Assembly (NCBI GenBank): GCA_035476575.1 | Contig: DATILL010000005.1 | Span: 1 to 17,022, forward strand | Length of the DNA stretch: 17,022 bases | From: DATILL01 sp035476575 | GTDB taxonomy: Bacteria; Actinomycetota; Actinomycetes; Mycobacteriales; JACQDL01 | Reading direction: 5' to 3' | Shown here: piece after piece, positions 6,261 through 14,547 of the stretch | Position numbering within the stretch: the stretch's first letter is position 1 | How the letters are laid out: each line of letters opens with the position of its first letter | The notes under the pieces: generated by a model | Databases searched by the model: none | What the model saw: only the letters and a program-made list of their open reading frames with translations | Told to the model about the DNA's origin: nothing | Position numbers and translations under genes: made by a program

Positions 6261-6833
6261 GTGCCTAGCTTGTCCACCGACGGCGGCAGGGATTTGGTCG
6301 TCATTGCGCTGCCCGGGGTGCAGCGGTTCATCAGGGAGTCGCGGTCGACCTCGGACACCCGCTCGGCGAGTGAGATCGTCGCCGAGCTTGCGGCGTACGT
6401 CGCCGCCGAGATTTGCGCGAGTCCCGGATGCGAGCTGGTCATCCCCGCACCGGACAGCGCCGGCACGGATGCCGGAATGCCGAACCGGGTGGTCGCGTTG
6501 GCCCCCGCTGGCTCCGGGGAGGAGCTCGCCCGGCGGGTAAAGCTGGCCGTCGAGGAGAGGTGGTCCAACTGGGTCAGTGCGCTGAAGCTGCCGCACGCTG
6601 ACACCTCGTCCGCGCTGCCGGGCTTTCCCGGCACCCAGTGGGTGTGCGTCCCCTGCGGCTCGGGTGGCTACCCCGAACAATGGGAACGGGCGCAAAGCCT
6701 GCTGTCCGCGCGGAAACGGGTGCGGGACTTCACCCCGGTCGAGGAGCTCGGCCGTGAACTTTGCATGATGAGCCCGCAGTGGCCGGCCACGACCAAACCT
6801 CCCCCCAACACCAGGAGTTTTGGGTTCTGGTAG
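6261..6833 (+). CDS. Truncated Cas10/Cmr2-like protein, N-terminal part only
   Basis: This 190-codon frame starts with GTG at 6261 after GGAGGGG (6246-6252). It reads like the first palm region of type III-B Cas10/Cmr2: LVVIALPGVQRFIRESRSTS (about 12-31), ELVIPAPDSAG (58-68), MPNRVVALAPAGSGEELARR (73-92), LLSARKRVRDFTPVEE (147-162) and GRELCMMSPQWPA (164-176). Full Cas10 proteins have many hundreds of residues. This one stops before any zinc site, cyclase motif or C-terminal helical domain, and none of these follows in another frame. It differs clearly from the Cas10 at 10544-12322, so it is probably the remnant of a second effector. It sits alone on the plus strand, converging with the effector operon. 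Whether it is expressed is unknown. Confidence 0.65.
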   Translation: MPSLSTDGGRDLVVIALPGVQRFIRESRSTSDTRSASEIVAELAAYVAAEICASPGCELVIPAPDSAGTDAGMPNRVVALAPAGSGEELARRVKLAVEERWSNWVSALKLPHADTSSALPGFPGTQWVCVPCGSGGYPEQWERAQSLLSARKRVRDFTPVEELGRELCMMSPQWPATTKPPPNTRSFGFW

Positions 6834-6972
6834 GGCCGTGGCCAGCTCGTCGGCGGCGCGGCGGGCCGATCATGGTGCCAACTCGTCGGTGGGGTCAAAC
6901 GGACGCAAAGGCCAGCCACAGGGCCGCCTGCCTCGCGTGCCCAATAATCTGGTCCTCGCCGCGATAACCCGG

Positions 6973-7377
6973 TCAGGCGCGGCCATTGGCGGGGCGGATA
7001 AAGGTGATCGGGCCGGCTCCGTCGGCAATCCCGTCGACGATGACCTGGACGTAACGCTTCCCCAGGTGAGGACGGACGGTCGGCTGCCGCGCGGCGCCCA
7101 GGACCCGGCCGTACTCCGGGTTCCACGGCTCGGTGCGCTGGCCGGCTGTCGGCTCGCAGGTGGCGACGTACGCCGTGTCACCATCCAGCCTCACCCGCAC
7201 CATCCGGCCTGTGGCGGTCCACCCCCACAGATGCGACGTGCGAGGCGGTAGCTCGGGAGCTGCCTCGACGTGCAGGCCGTCGAGGTCCTGCCACAGACAG
7301 GTCGTCGCCGCGAATGGTCCAGCCACGGCGTCGGACCACGACATCCGGCCGTCGGCCGGTGGTGTTGCCTCAGGCAT
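6973..7377 (-). CDS. Small type III-D accessory protein, Csx19-like (tentative)
   Basis: This is a 134-residue protein with motifs TSHLWGWTATGRMVRVRLDG (about 47-66), DTAYVATCEP and KRYVQVIVDG, suggesting an all-beta fold. There are no catalytic motifs and no RAMP glycine loop. Its place as the last gene behind the double Cas7 protein is where the small Csx19 subunit is expected in III-D loci, and that context is the main reason for the name. The ATG at 7377 overlaps the preceding gene by 8 nt, so it is probably co-translated. It could instead be an unrelated small CRISPR accessory protein. A 139-nt gap to the convergent Cas10-like fragment shows no clean terminator hairpin. Confidence 0.45.
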   Translation of the reverse strand: MPEATPPADGRMSWSDAVAGPFAATTCLWQDLDGLHVEAAPELPPRTSHLWGWTATGRMVRVRLDGDTAYVATCEPTAGQRTEPWNPEYGRVLGAARQPTVRPHLGKRYVQVIVDGIADGAGPITFIRPANGRA

Positions 7378-8758
7378 CGCCGCCCCCGTTCACCGAGCCG
7401 GCTGGGATCATCGTGGCCAGCCGACCGCGGGCATCGGCGAGCGACGGCAGGCCGGCGGTGTCGACGTCCACCGAGCCGTAGCCCCGCGCTATTCCGCCGC
7501 CGATCCCGATCAGCCCGGCGTTGAGATCCTCAGCAACGAGCCGGAGCAATGCTGTCAGGTCTTCTCGATCGGCCGGACAGGCGTTCAGCGGTTCGATCAC
7601 GAGGTCGAATGTGCCTTTCTCCAAAGTCTGGACGGTGTAAAGCAGGCCCCGGCCGGCCGGATCGGGGGCCGCGCTCTGTTTCGGCGGCGCGGTTGGATCA
7701 GGAGCTTGGCCGGCGGCACCGCCGGTGAACCGGTCGATCGCGACGTGGGTCCGCTCGCCACACTGGTACTCCGACACGGCGGCGTCGAGGAACCGGAACC
7801 GGCCCCGCCCGCCGACGCTGGACTTGTCATCGTGACCGCCGCCGTACCCGAAGAGCCGGCACGGCCGGCACGTCCCGCACCGTTGGTCGGTGCATGCCGA
7901 TGCGCCGACGCTGCGCAGGATGAACTCCACCCGCGACCGGATGACCCCTTTCAGGCCACTGCCGGGGATCAGCGGCTTGCCGTCCTCACGCATAATCAGG
8001 GCAACCTTCGCTCCGGCCGCGCCGTCGGTCGATGTGCCGCTGCCGACCCGCAACGGGCCGCGGATGGTGACCGCCAGCCGCGCCGCCTGCTCCGGCCCAG
8101 GGATCAAGTCGCCGGCCGACAACTTGGTCGTGGTCACCCGATCGGCAAGCCCCGGGCCGGAACAGGTCAGCCAAACCAGCAGGTCATCGGGCTTGGTCAG
8201 GTCGAGGCGACCGTGCCGGACCGAACCGACAGTGCACCGGCCCCGGCCGCGTGACGTGCCATGCCCGATCAGCGGCCGCCACGTCCGCAGCAGGTCGAGC
8301 ACGTCGTCGAGATCCTGTTTGGCCGCGCCGTCCCAGCGCAGGTACGCCCGGAACTGGGTGCCCGCTGGGAGCAGCTCCTCGCAGCGGAGGGTGTTGGTGC
8401 GGGCCGCGCCACGGTGCCGGTCGATGGCGGTCGAAGCTCGGCGGATGAGGTCCGGCTCGGCGCCAACCAGCCAAGCGCCGTACACCCAGATGGGGCTCGC
8501 GACAGCATCTACGCTGTCCTGTCCCGTACCTTGTGGGAGCAGGTGTCCGAACAGCACCTTCGCGCGTTCCTCGCCCGCATGCGACCGGACGAGCTCGCGG
8601 AGCGCGCCGGCCAGTGAGGTGCCGGGTATGTGCGACCGGCCGGTGGTGTCCTTGTCCGGGACGAGATCAGGCTCGTCCTTGCGCAGCGGTTGCGGGGTAA
8701 GGACGCCGCCGGGCTCGTCGAAGGTAAGGTCAAAACGGACGAACGTCACCGTCGCCAT
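7370..8758 (-). CDS. Tandem double Cas7 (Csm3-like) RAMP protein
   Basis: This 462-residue protein holds two Cas7/Csm3-type domains in series. Domain one (about 1-200) has HIPGTSLAGALRELV (43-57) and glycine loop GHGTSRGRGR (165-174). Domain two (about 225-445) has LRVGSGTSTDG (236-246), PLIPGSGLKGVIRSRVEF (262-279), a four-Cys cluster at 289, 294, 297 and 300 likely to bind zinc, HVAIDRFTGGA (338-348) and GIGGGIARGYGS (418-429). In type III complexes Cas7 subunits coat the crRNA, and an Asp in the loop before IPGS cuts target RNA. Candidate Asps are 28-37 in domain one and 245 in domain two. A double Cas7 is a known feature of III-D effectors. The ATG at 8758 follows GGAGGTGAACGGTAA, and the start overlaps csx10 by 13 nt. 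Confidence 0.85.
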   Translation of the reverse strand: MATVTFVRFDLTFDEPGGVLTPQPLRKDEPDLVPDKDTTGRSHIPGTSLAGALRELVRSHAGEERAKVLFGHLLPQGTGQDSVDAVASPIWVYGAWLVGAEPDLIRRASTAIDRHRGAARTNTLRCEELLPAGTQFRAYLRWDGAAKQDLDDVLDLLRTWRPLIGHGTSRGRGRCTVGSVRHGRLDLTKPDDLLVWLTCSGPGLADRVTTTKLSAGDLIPGPEQAARLAVTIRGPLRVGSGTSTDGAAGAKVALIMREDGKPLIPGSGLKGVIRSRVEFILRSVGASACTDQRCGTCRPCRLFGYGGGHDDKSSVGGRGRFRFLDAAVSEYQCGERTHVAIDRFTGGAAGQAPDPTAPPKQSAAPDPAGRGLLYTVQTLEKGTFDLVIEPLNACPADREDLTALLRLVAEDLNAGLIGIGGGIARGYGSVDVDTAGLPSLADARGRLATMIPAGSVNGGGDA

Positions 8759-9984
8759 TTACCGTTCACCTCCATACCGCTGGCGTCGTACCGCTGGGGC
8801 AGTTTTCGCATATTGCTCTGAACCCGCAAAGGGACAAATAAAAGCCGACCCACCAAGTCGGCAGCAGAGATCTCGCCACGAACATACGATGTCAGCGGCC
8901 CCTGGCACTGTGCCCAGTCCTTGCCATTCAGACTTATTCCTACCCGCTTGGCCAGCGCCTCGGCGGCCTTGGCTGTACGGCGGCCTTCCTCCGACCTGCC
9001 GCGGGCGCCCTGTTCGAGCGGGAACGGTCCGCCGAGGTCGCCGAACCCCTCACATCGGCGCAGCCCGATCCCCCGCTCGGCCAGCGCGGTCAGCCCGCCA
9101 TCGCCGATGCCGCCGGACGCCGAGATCACGTACGTCGATCCGGCCGCCACGGCCAGCTCAGCCGGCTTGGGCAGGTTGCTGGCCGCATGCCAGCCACCAA
9201 TGGTGACCCACCGGAACCAGCGCCCATGCACCTCGACCCGCGACCCGAGCACATCAGACAGCTCAGCCAGGTTGGGATCACGGGACGGGCGGCCGTAGTC
9301 GTCGACAAAGATCCCGGGCGACCTCAGCCGCAGCACCACCCGACCGTCCGCCAACCGCTCCGGCAGCTCCGGCGGCACGGCGTCGAGGGCGACCTCGGCC
9401 GTGCCGTGAGTCGTCCGGCGACCGCCCACCCGGACCGGGCCGAGCGCGGCGAGCCGGTCGAGCAACGCGGGATCATCCGCGACGAGGCTGCCGCGGAAAG
9501 CCTGCTCCGGGTCCAGGGTGTCGCGGGTGACGATCTGGCCGCGCCGGGCGACCCCCGCCTCGTTGATCGCGACGCTGGTCCGCCGGGACACCGTGGCCTT
9601 CTCGCCACGCATTCCCTTCGCCGGCTCCAGTGGAACCTCGCAGGTCGGGCAGTAGGGCCGGGCCAGCCCGGTCAGCGCCTGGTCGAAGTCGAGGTCAGCG
9701 CACTCCTTGTCACCGGTCCCGATCCGGTACTTGTGCGACACGATCGATAGCGGCGTGGGTGGCCCGCCTCGAAACAGCGGGCCGAACCGCACCCCGCCCT
9801 CGAACAACAGGAGGAACTCCAGCCGGTTGCTGTCCGCGGTGCCGCCGTGCTCGGCCAGCCAGGCCGCAGCAAAGGCGCCACGCACGACCGTGCCAGGAAG
9901 ATGCTGAAAGGTTGTCTGCAGGAAGTCCTCGCGCAGCCGGTCGCTGACCAGCGCACGCTGCCGCAGCGTCAGGGTCAGGCTCAC
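8746..9984 (-). CDS. csx10: Csx10 (Cas5-like RAMP subunit of type III-D)
   Basis: This 412-residue RAMP starts LTLTLRQRALVSDRLREDFL and continues QHLPGTVVRGAFAAAWL (28-44). The latter is the Csx10 form of the IPGS-x-x-R-G element. A CPTC pair (112-115) suggests a metal site. The glycine-rich loop GIGLRRCEGFGDLG (305-318) is Cas5/RAMP-like. A helical tail (about 330-390) follows and could act as a small-subunit-like module (inference). In III-D complexes Csx10 takes the Cas5 role of binding the crRNA 5' handle next to Cas10. The GTG at 9984 follows GGGGAGCAGCAC and overlaps the previous stop (GTGA). A longer frame to 10152 exists but is rejected, because its translation is arginine-rich and lies inside the upstream gene. 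Confidence 0.82.
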   Translation of the reverse strand: MSLTLTLRQRALVSDRLREDFLQTTFQHLPGTVVRGAFAAAWLAEHGGTADSNRLEFLLLFEGGVRFGPLFRGGPPTPLSIVSHKYRIGTGDKECADLDFDQALTGLARPYCPTCEVPLEPAKGMRGEKATVSRRTSVAINEAGVARRGQIVTRDTLDPEQAFRGSLVADDPALLDRLAALGPVRVGGRRTTHGTAEVALDAVPPELPERLADGRVVLRLRSPGIFVDDYGRPSRDPNLAELSDVLGSRVEVHGRWFRWVTIGGWHAASNLPKPAELAVAAGSTYVISASGGIGDGGLTALAERGIGLRRCEGFGDLGGPFPLEQGARGRSEEGRRTAKAAEALAKRVGISLNGKDWAQCQGPLTSYVRGEISAADLVGRLLFVPLRVQSNMRKLPQRYDASGMEVNGKWRR

Positions 9985-10547
9985 GTGCTGCTCCCCGATG
10001 TGTTCGCGGTCCGGGTGAGGAGGGTGGCGACGTCGGCTGCGGTAACCTGCCCGGCGGCCGGCTCGATGCCGACCCAGCCGAGCCCACGACGCCGCCACGC
10101 GCCGATCCCGTGTACGGCGCTGGCCGACGCCCGCAGTACCAGAACCTGCCAACTCTCATCCGCCGAATCGAGATGGCGGACGCGGTGAACGGTGAACCGC
10201 GCCGTCGGCGCGAACGCCTGCTCGCCAAGTACGAGCTGGTCCTTGCTGGCCGAGTGGGTTTTCTCGTCGATCTTCACCCGGTGCCGGTGGTCGAACCTCC
10301 ACCCCTCCGGGTCGTCGACGTGAGCGGAGGTCCACGACCAGGCACACGGCTGCGCGGCGCTGCCGAACACACCCTCCGCCTCCTTCCTGCCGAGCAGATC
10401 GACAGCGGCGGCGAGCATCAGCCCTTTGAGGTGGTCCGCGGGAAGCGGGTCGTGCCGGTCCAGCGCGGCGTCCACCCCGTCCCGCGCGTACGTCGAGCCG
10501 ACCCGGAACGCCGTGTGAAACCGGACGACGAACTCCAGCGACCTCAT
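9981..10547 (-). CDS. Small Cas7/Csm3-like RAMP protein
   Basis: This 188-residue protein begins RSLEFVVRFHTAFRVGSTYA (2-21), followed by LPADHLKGLMLAAAVDLLG (35-53), the RAMP equivalent of IPGSSLKGxxR. It then has VFGSAAQPCAWSW, the Csm3-like segment HRVKIDEKTHSASKDQL (89-105) and glycine loop HGIGAWRRRGLGWVG (146-160). These fit a single-domain crRNA-backbone subunit. DGVDAALD (23-30) lies where Cas7 catalytic Asps are found, so RNA cleavage is possible. The ATG at 10547 overlaps the cas10 stop (ATGA), and the end overlaps the csx10 start (GTGA). The longer open frame to 10742 is inside cas10 and was not used. I cannot tell Csm3-type from another RAMP role without alignment. Confidence 0.75.
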   Translation of the reverse strand: MRSLEFVVRFHTAFRVGSTYARDGVDAALDRHDPLPADHLKGLMLAAAVDLLGRKEAEGVFGSAAQPCAWSWTSAHVDDPEGWRFDHRHRVKIDEKTHSASKDQLVLGEQAFAPTARFTVHRVRHLDSADESWQVLVLRASASAVHGIGAWRRRGLGWVGIEPAAGQVTAADVATLLTRTANTSGSST

Positions 10548-12322
10548 CGGCCCGCCCCGACCAGCTCGGCGCCCGCCGACTCGTTGGCAGCGGTGGCGAT
10601 CGGCTGGGTGGCCGCCGGCCACCACCGGGCCATGTCCAGCATCGCCCGCAGCTTCCCCCGGTCTGCCCGATGATCGCGGCCGACCAGCCGGTCCCGGACC
10701 AGTTCGGCATCGGCGCCTGACCTGAGGCCGATCACCTTCCACAGCGGTACGGCGCCCAGCTCGACCAGCCGCCGGGCCAGCGCCTCCGCTGCCGACTCAG
10801 CGCCAGCGGGCCGCTCGGAAAGCGCTCGCCCGGCGACCAGCGCAGCATCTTCCGCCGCGTCGTCGGCCGCCGCCTGGCGGCAGAGCCCGACCAGGGTGGC
10901 GCGTTGAGCGGCTGGAACCTGGGCGATCCGACCGAGCAGCGCCGCGTCGGCGTCTAGATCCACGAGCGTCCTGGCGCGGCTCTCGGGGCTGGCTCCGCCG
11001 TCGGCGGTGAGATCGAGGAAGTCCACGGTGGCCGCCCGGCCCTCAACGGCCTCCTTGGCCGCCCGCAGGCGATCCTTGACCAGATGCACCGCGTCGGAGA
11101 ACGGGTGGCTGCGGTGGTGGAACACCACGCCCGCCGATACCGTCGGCAGATCGTTGCGGACCTCCTGCGGCCAGTCCTGAGTATGCATGGCCAACTGCCT
11201 GGAGAACTCGTCCAGCAGCAGATGGACGAACGGCCAGGCGTCTGGCGCCGCGACCGACACCATCAGGTCGTCGCCGTCCGCGAGGTGAGGCATCACCGGG
11301 AGGATGTCACGCGACTCGAACAGCGTGTGCACGGTCGTCGCCAGGGCATCCGTGGTGGCCTCGCCAATGGCCGTGACAATCTTTTCCTTGGCTGGTCGAC
11401 CGATTGTCGCCGCTGCTTTGGCGGCTTTCTCCAGGAAAGCGCCGACCCGGTTGCCGTCGACGTAGATCAGGGCGACCTGGCTGGGCACATCGTCGACCTT
11501 CCACAGTGCCGCCTCGGCCAGCTCGTTCGAGGTGTCGGGAAAACGCGGCGCCGGATGGCCCAGCGCCACCAGCTTGTCACGGAGCACCGCTTCGGCGCGC
11601 GGCACCCGTGCCCCACCGCCGGTCGTCCGGCCCGCCGCGGAGAGGCGGCGGGCACACTCGTCGCAGACCCGCGGCTCGCCGTCGTCGGTCCGCACGAACC
11701 TGACGGCCGGCGCCTGCAGGCAGGTCTCGCACAACATCGCGAGGACCAGCTCGGGCGGAGGCGTCGGGGCGTCCACCTCGGTCATGCCGGCCCGCCGCTT
11801 CTGGTCGATCTCGGCGTACGCGCGGGCGTACGACGTGCCGGAGCCGACGAAGCCGCGGATCGGGCAGTGCGGGAGCCTCGCGCGCAGGTCGGCCGCGACC
11901 ACCCGGGCCGCCTCTACCAGAGCTTCCCGAGCCTCGTCCGCCGAGTCGCTCTCGGCGAGCAGCGACACCACGCCGGCCAGGTCGCCGGCCTCGTCATTCC
12001 ACCGGGTGCCGGCCGGGAGCTTGCCCTTCCAGGCGTCCCGCGATGTCGCGTCGCTCAGCATCACTGAGGCACCACGCCACTGCTTCAACGACGGCGTGCG
12101 GGCCAGCCACTCCTGGATCCGGATGGCGCTGACGTCGAGGTAGTAGCGGGTCACGCCAGTGCCGCTGCTGTCCTCCGCGGGCTTACCGGCACCGGCCGGG
12201 CTGGACGCCGTACCGGCCGGCCGTTGTCTCGCCGCCTGCAACGCCTGCTGCTCGCGGGTACGGCGGTCGGGCGACCCGCCCTGCCGTCCCCGGCCACCCG
12301 ACTTCTTCTTTCCCTGGCTCAC
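10544..12322 (-). CDS. cas10: Cas10 without HD domain, DGDD cyclase motif
   Basis: This 592-residue large subunit opens with a basic, low-complexity tail (1-55) rather than an HD nuclease. Palm-like YYLDVSAIRIQEWLARTP (60-77) follows, then a four-Cys zinc site at C198, C201, C220 and C223. The second palm has VALIYVDGNRVGAFLEKA (283-300) and the cyclase box HLADGDDLMVSV (346-357), with DGDD for the usual GGDD; both metal-binding Asps are present. TVSAGVVFHHRSHPFSDAVH (394-413) matches the Cas10 palm, and an Ala-rich helical C-terminus (about 455-570) resembles domain D4. In the family, target RNA binding triggers cyclic oligoadenylate synthesis from ATP. With no HD domain, DNA cutting by this subunit is unlikely. 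The GTG at 12322 follows GGGAGACGGGGTC and overlaps the upstream stop. No separate small-subunit gene is present. Confidence 0.88.
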   Translation of the reverse strand: MSQGKKKSGGRGRQGGSPDRRTREQQALQAARQRPAGTASSPAGAGKPAEDSSGTGVTRYYLDVSAIRIQEWLARTPSLKQWRGASVMLSDATSRDAWKGKLPAGTRWNDEAGDLAGVVSLLAESDSADEAREALVEAARVVAADLRARLPHCPIRGFVGSGTSYARAYAEIDQKRRAGMTEVDAPTPPPELVLAMLCETCLQAPAVRFVRTDDGEPRVCDECARRLSAAGRTTGGGARVPRAEAVLRDKLVALGHPAPRFPDTSNELAEAALWKVDDVPSQVALIYVDGNRVGAFLEKAAKAAATIGRPAKEKIVTAIGEATTDALATTVHTLFESRDILPVMPHLADGDDLMVSVAAPDAWPFVHLLLDEFSRQLAMHTQDWPQEVRNDLPTVSAGVVFHHRSHPFSDAVHLVKDRLRAAKEAVEGRAATVDFLDLTADGGASPESRARTLVDLDADAALLGRIAQVPAAQRATLVGLCRQAAADDAAEDAALVAGRALSERPAGAESAAEALARRLVELGAVPLWKVIGLRSGADAELVRDRLVGRDHRADRGKLRAMLDMARWWPAATQPIATAANESAGAELVGAGR

Positions 12323-14331
12323 GACCCCGTCTCCCGTCGGCGCGCCACGTTGGTGGTCATGACCTGCTTCTCGGGAGGTCCAGCCGGGTCGGGCAGGCCG
12401 GTCAGCGGCCGGTCCTCCTTACTCATCTCGATTCCGCTGGACTTCTGCCAGAAGTCGAATCCCCGATCGTACTTCGGCTCGCCCTTTGCGCCGTCGCCCG
12501 GCGGATACCAGACCAGCTCGTCGGGGACGTAGCCGAGAGTCAGCAGATGCTGAAGCCCTGGCCAGCGGTTTCTCACCCCAAAAGGAACAGCGGAGCGGAA
12601 CTCCAGGACCGCGTCATCCAGCAGCTCCTCGGCGACCGGTCCGTCGCGGGTCTCGCCCAGGTAGCGGGACCGCGCGGAGTCGACCAGATCCAGGCCGACC
12701 GTCACGGTGACCGCACCAAAGCCGAACGGCTTACCGCCACCGACGCTGATGACATAGTCGCGGTTCTCCTCGGATGCTGACCACAACCGACGTGGGTCCA
12801 AGGCTGCGACGAGCGACCCGAGGTCAGCGAGGCTGAGGTTGTCGAACGCCACCCGGGCGACGAATGTCGCGTCCTTCTCGATGAGCTGAGCGGCCCGGGT
12901 CATCTCGCTCGAATGGTGGCCACGTTTACGGCCGCGCGGATGGTTTCCACCGGTCGGGTCGGTCGTCCGCCAGTAGAACTTGCGACCTTTGATCCGGCGC
13001 GGGTGTCCGGTGGTGTCGGTGGCCGAGCCCCACCTCGCGGCCGGCCGTTCATCCTTGTTGGCCATGGTGACCCCACGGTCGGAATGGTGGAGGTAAAACT
13101 GTCCGGCACTGGGCTTCGGGGTCGCCAGTGGCGCAAGCTCCCACGTTCTCGTCGCCGGCTCGCCGTCGGCGACGGCGTCGTCCACCCGTACGTGGCCACG
13201 GTATGCGTTCTGCACCGACACTGCTTCATGCTGGCCACCGACATCGGCAGAGCCGAAGATCCGGCAGGACCAGCAGAGCGTGGTTGGGTCGGTGCACGGC
13301 CCAGCCGCCCCGATCCGCTTCGCCACCGCGTAGTCGCCCTCGAACCGCCACAAACACGACGGCCGGATCTCGGTGACCTCCAGATCCAGGCCGGTGCCGC
13401 TGACCTTTACCCATACCGGCTGGCCGGGCCGCAGGTACGGCCGGATCCGCAACCGGCACGCGATCACGCTGGAACTGGACGCGGGTGTGTCGTCACTCGG
13501 CGGTGGCCACAGCACGTCGGCGAACTGGTCCTCCGGCGGCTCATCACCGATTTTCGCCTGGGAACCTCGCGGGTCGTTGGCCGCCTTGCGTGCCTTCCGG
13601 AACTCCCGCATGTCCTCGGTGCCGTCCACCCGCCGCAGGTACGACTCCCACACCGCGTCGCCCACGGTCGCGATGTCGTCGCCGGGACGACCCGCGACGA
13701 AGTAGGCAGGCATGTCCTTGTTCCGAGCCCGCGTGTCAGTGACCAGCAGCACCCAGGATCCGTCCTCGTACGGCGACAGGCCCGACGTCAGCGTCACCTC
13801 GCCCTCGGTCAGCACCATCCTGTTGACCGAGGGGACTGGCTTGCCGGCATAGTGCAAGCGGTCACCCGTGGCCGGGGAACTTCCGCCCGGCTTGGCGGCC
13901 AGCAGGTCCTTCTCGATCCAGACCACGTCGGCGCACAACGACACCGTCTCGGGTCTGCCATCGGCATCGACTTGCAACACCATTGCCAGCCGCAAGTCCT
14001 TCGTGACCTCGCTGTTAGCCGGATCACGGTGGACCGGGGTGAAATGCTGGTCGATGACCCGCAGGCAGCCGCCCGCCATCGCCTCGTGCACCGACCGCAC
14101 CGCCCCGAGCAACCCCGACCCCGGAATCATCATGCTGCCGTCAGCGCGCCGCGGGATCTGCGTGCCACTTTCGCCGTAACCACCCAGCAGCAACGGCGTG
14201 CGTGCCCGCAGCGTAACCGTGAGCACACCCGAAAGATTGTCAGCGCACAGCGCCGAATGCCCATTCGGCTCGTCCCGGACCGGCGTGTCGGCGAACGGAA
14301 CGAATGCATAGGGGTTGATAAAGTCGACCAA
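12319..14331 (-). CDS. Large RAMP protein, TIGR03986-like (Cas7 with long insertion)
   Basis: This approximately 670-residue protein begins VDFINPYAFVPF and then LSGVLTVTLRARTPLLLGG (33-51). Next are MMIPGSGLLGAVRSVHEA (67-84), the RAMP IPGS helix, a Cys-rich element DPTTLCWSCRIFGSADVGG in the second half and a late glycine loop SVGGGKPFGFGAV. This order matches the TIGR03986 family of type III RAMP proteins, and it may be the Cas7-insertion subunit seen in III-D complexes. The TTG at 14331 was chosen because AGGAG lies nine bases before it and the NPYxFVP block is normally near the N-terminus. The frame stays open to 14523, with GTG options between. It is the first gene of the effector operon, and its end overlaps cas10 (GTGA). 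Function within the complex is inferred from family and context. Confidence 0.8.
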   Translation of the reverse strand: MVDFINPYAFVPFADTPVRDEPNGHSALCADNLSGVLTVTLRARTPLLLGGYGESGTQIPRRADGSMMIPGSGLLGAVRSVHEAMAGGCLRVIDQHFTPVHRDPANSEVTKDLRLAMVLQVDADGRPETVSLCADVVWIEKDLLAAKPGGSSPATGDRLHYAGKPVPSVNRMVLTEGEVTLTSGLSPYEDGSWVLLVTDTRARNKDMPAYFVAGRPGDDIATVGDAVWESYLRRVDGTEDMREFRKARKAANDPRGSQAKIGDEPPEDQFADVLWPPPSDDTPASSSSVIACRLRIRPYLRPGQPVWVKVSGTGLDLEVTEIRPSCLWRFEGDYAVAKRIGAAGPCTDPTTLCWSCRIFGSADVGGQHEAVSVQNAYRGHVRVDDAVADGEPATRTWELAPLATPKPSAGQFYLHHSDRGVTMANKDERPAARWGSATDTTGHPRRIKGRKFYWRTTDPTGGNHPRGRKRGHHSSEMTRAAQLIEKDATFVARVAFDNLSLADLGSLVAALDPRRLWSASEENRDYVISVGGGKPFGFGAVTVTVGLDLVDSARSRYLGETRDGPVAEELLDDAVLEFRSAVPFGVRNRWPGLQHLLTLGYVPDELVWYPPGDGAKGEPKYDRGFDFWQKSSGIEMSKEDRPLTGLPDPAGPPEKQVMTTNVARRRETGS

Positions 14332-14547
14332 GTCGCTCCACTCCTGTCGCCCACCGTACGACGTGACCTGTGCCAGTTGAGGCGAGACCCTAGCACCGGG
14401 CAGCGGGAGACGCGCCACATTACCTGTAGCAGCAACATCTCGGCATACTCCTGTCACGTCCCGGCGGCTTGACAAAAATGTGACAGCCAGCACGAAACAA
14501 CGCGTCCGCCTTGACAGCGACACCGCACCGCCGGACAGTCGCCAGCC
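14332..14547. promoter_or_regulatory. Divergent control region between effector operon and TIR-SAVED
   Basis: These 216 nt lie between genes pointing away from each other. A perfect 7-bp inverted repeat, CTGTCAC (14451-14457) and GTGACAG (14480-14486), spaced by 22 nt, flanks a TTGACA (14469-14474). A second TTGACA is at 14511-14516. Good matching -10 boxes at 16-19 nt were not found for either, so promoter assignment is tentative. The inverted repeat is a candidate operator for joint control of both directions. Confidence 0.4.

Noticed and set aside
6834..6972. Terminator between the convergent Cas10-like fragment and the effector operon
   Set aside because: GC-rich but no clean stem-loop with a T-tract could be drawn.
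7133..9206. Long plus-strand frames (7133-8254 and 7890-9206) opposite the double Cas7 gene
   Set aside because: The translations are Arg/Pro/Ser-rich and motif-free, while the minus strand encodes two recognisable RAMP domains.
12913..14472. Long plus-strand open frame of 519 codons opposite the large RAMP gene
   Set aside because: It is antisense to a clearly conserved RAMP protein, its translation is rich in Arg, His and Gly with no motif, and long antisense frames are common in GC3-biased DNA.
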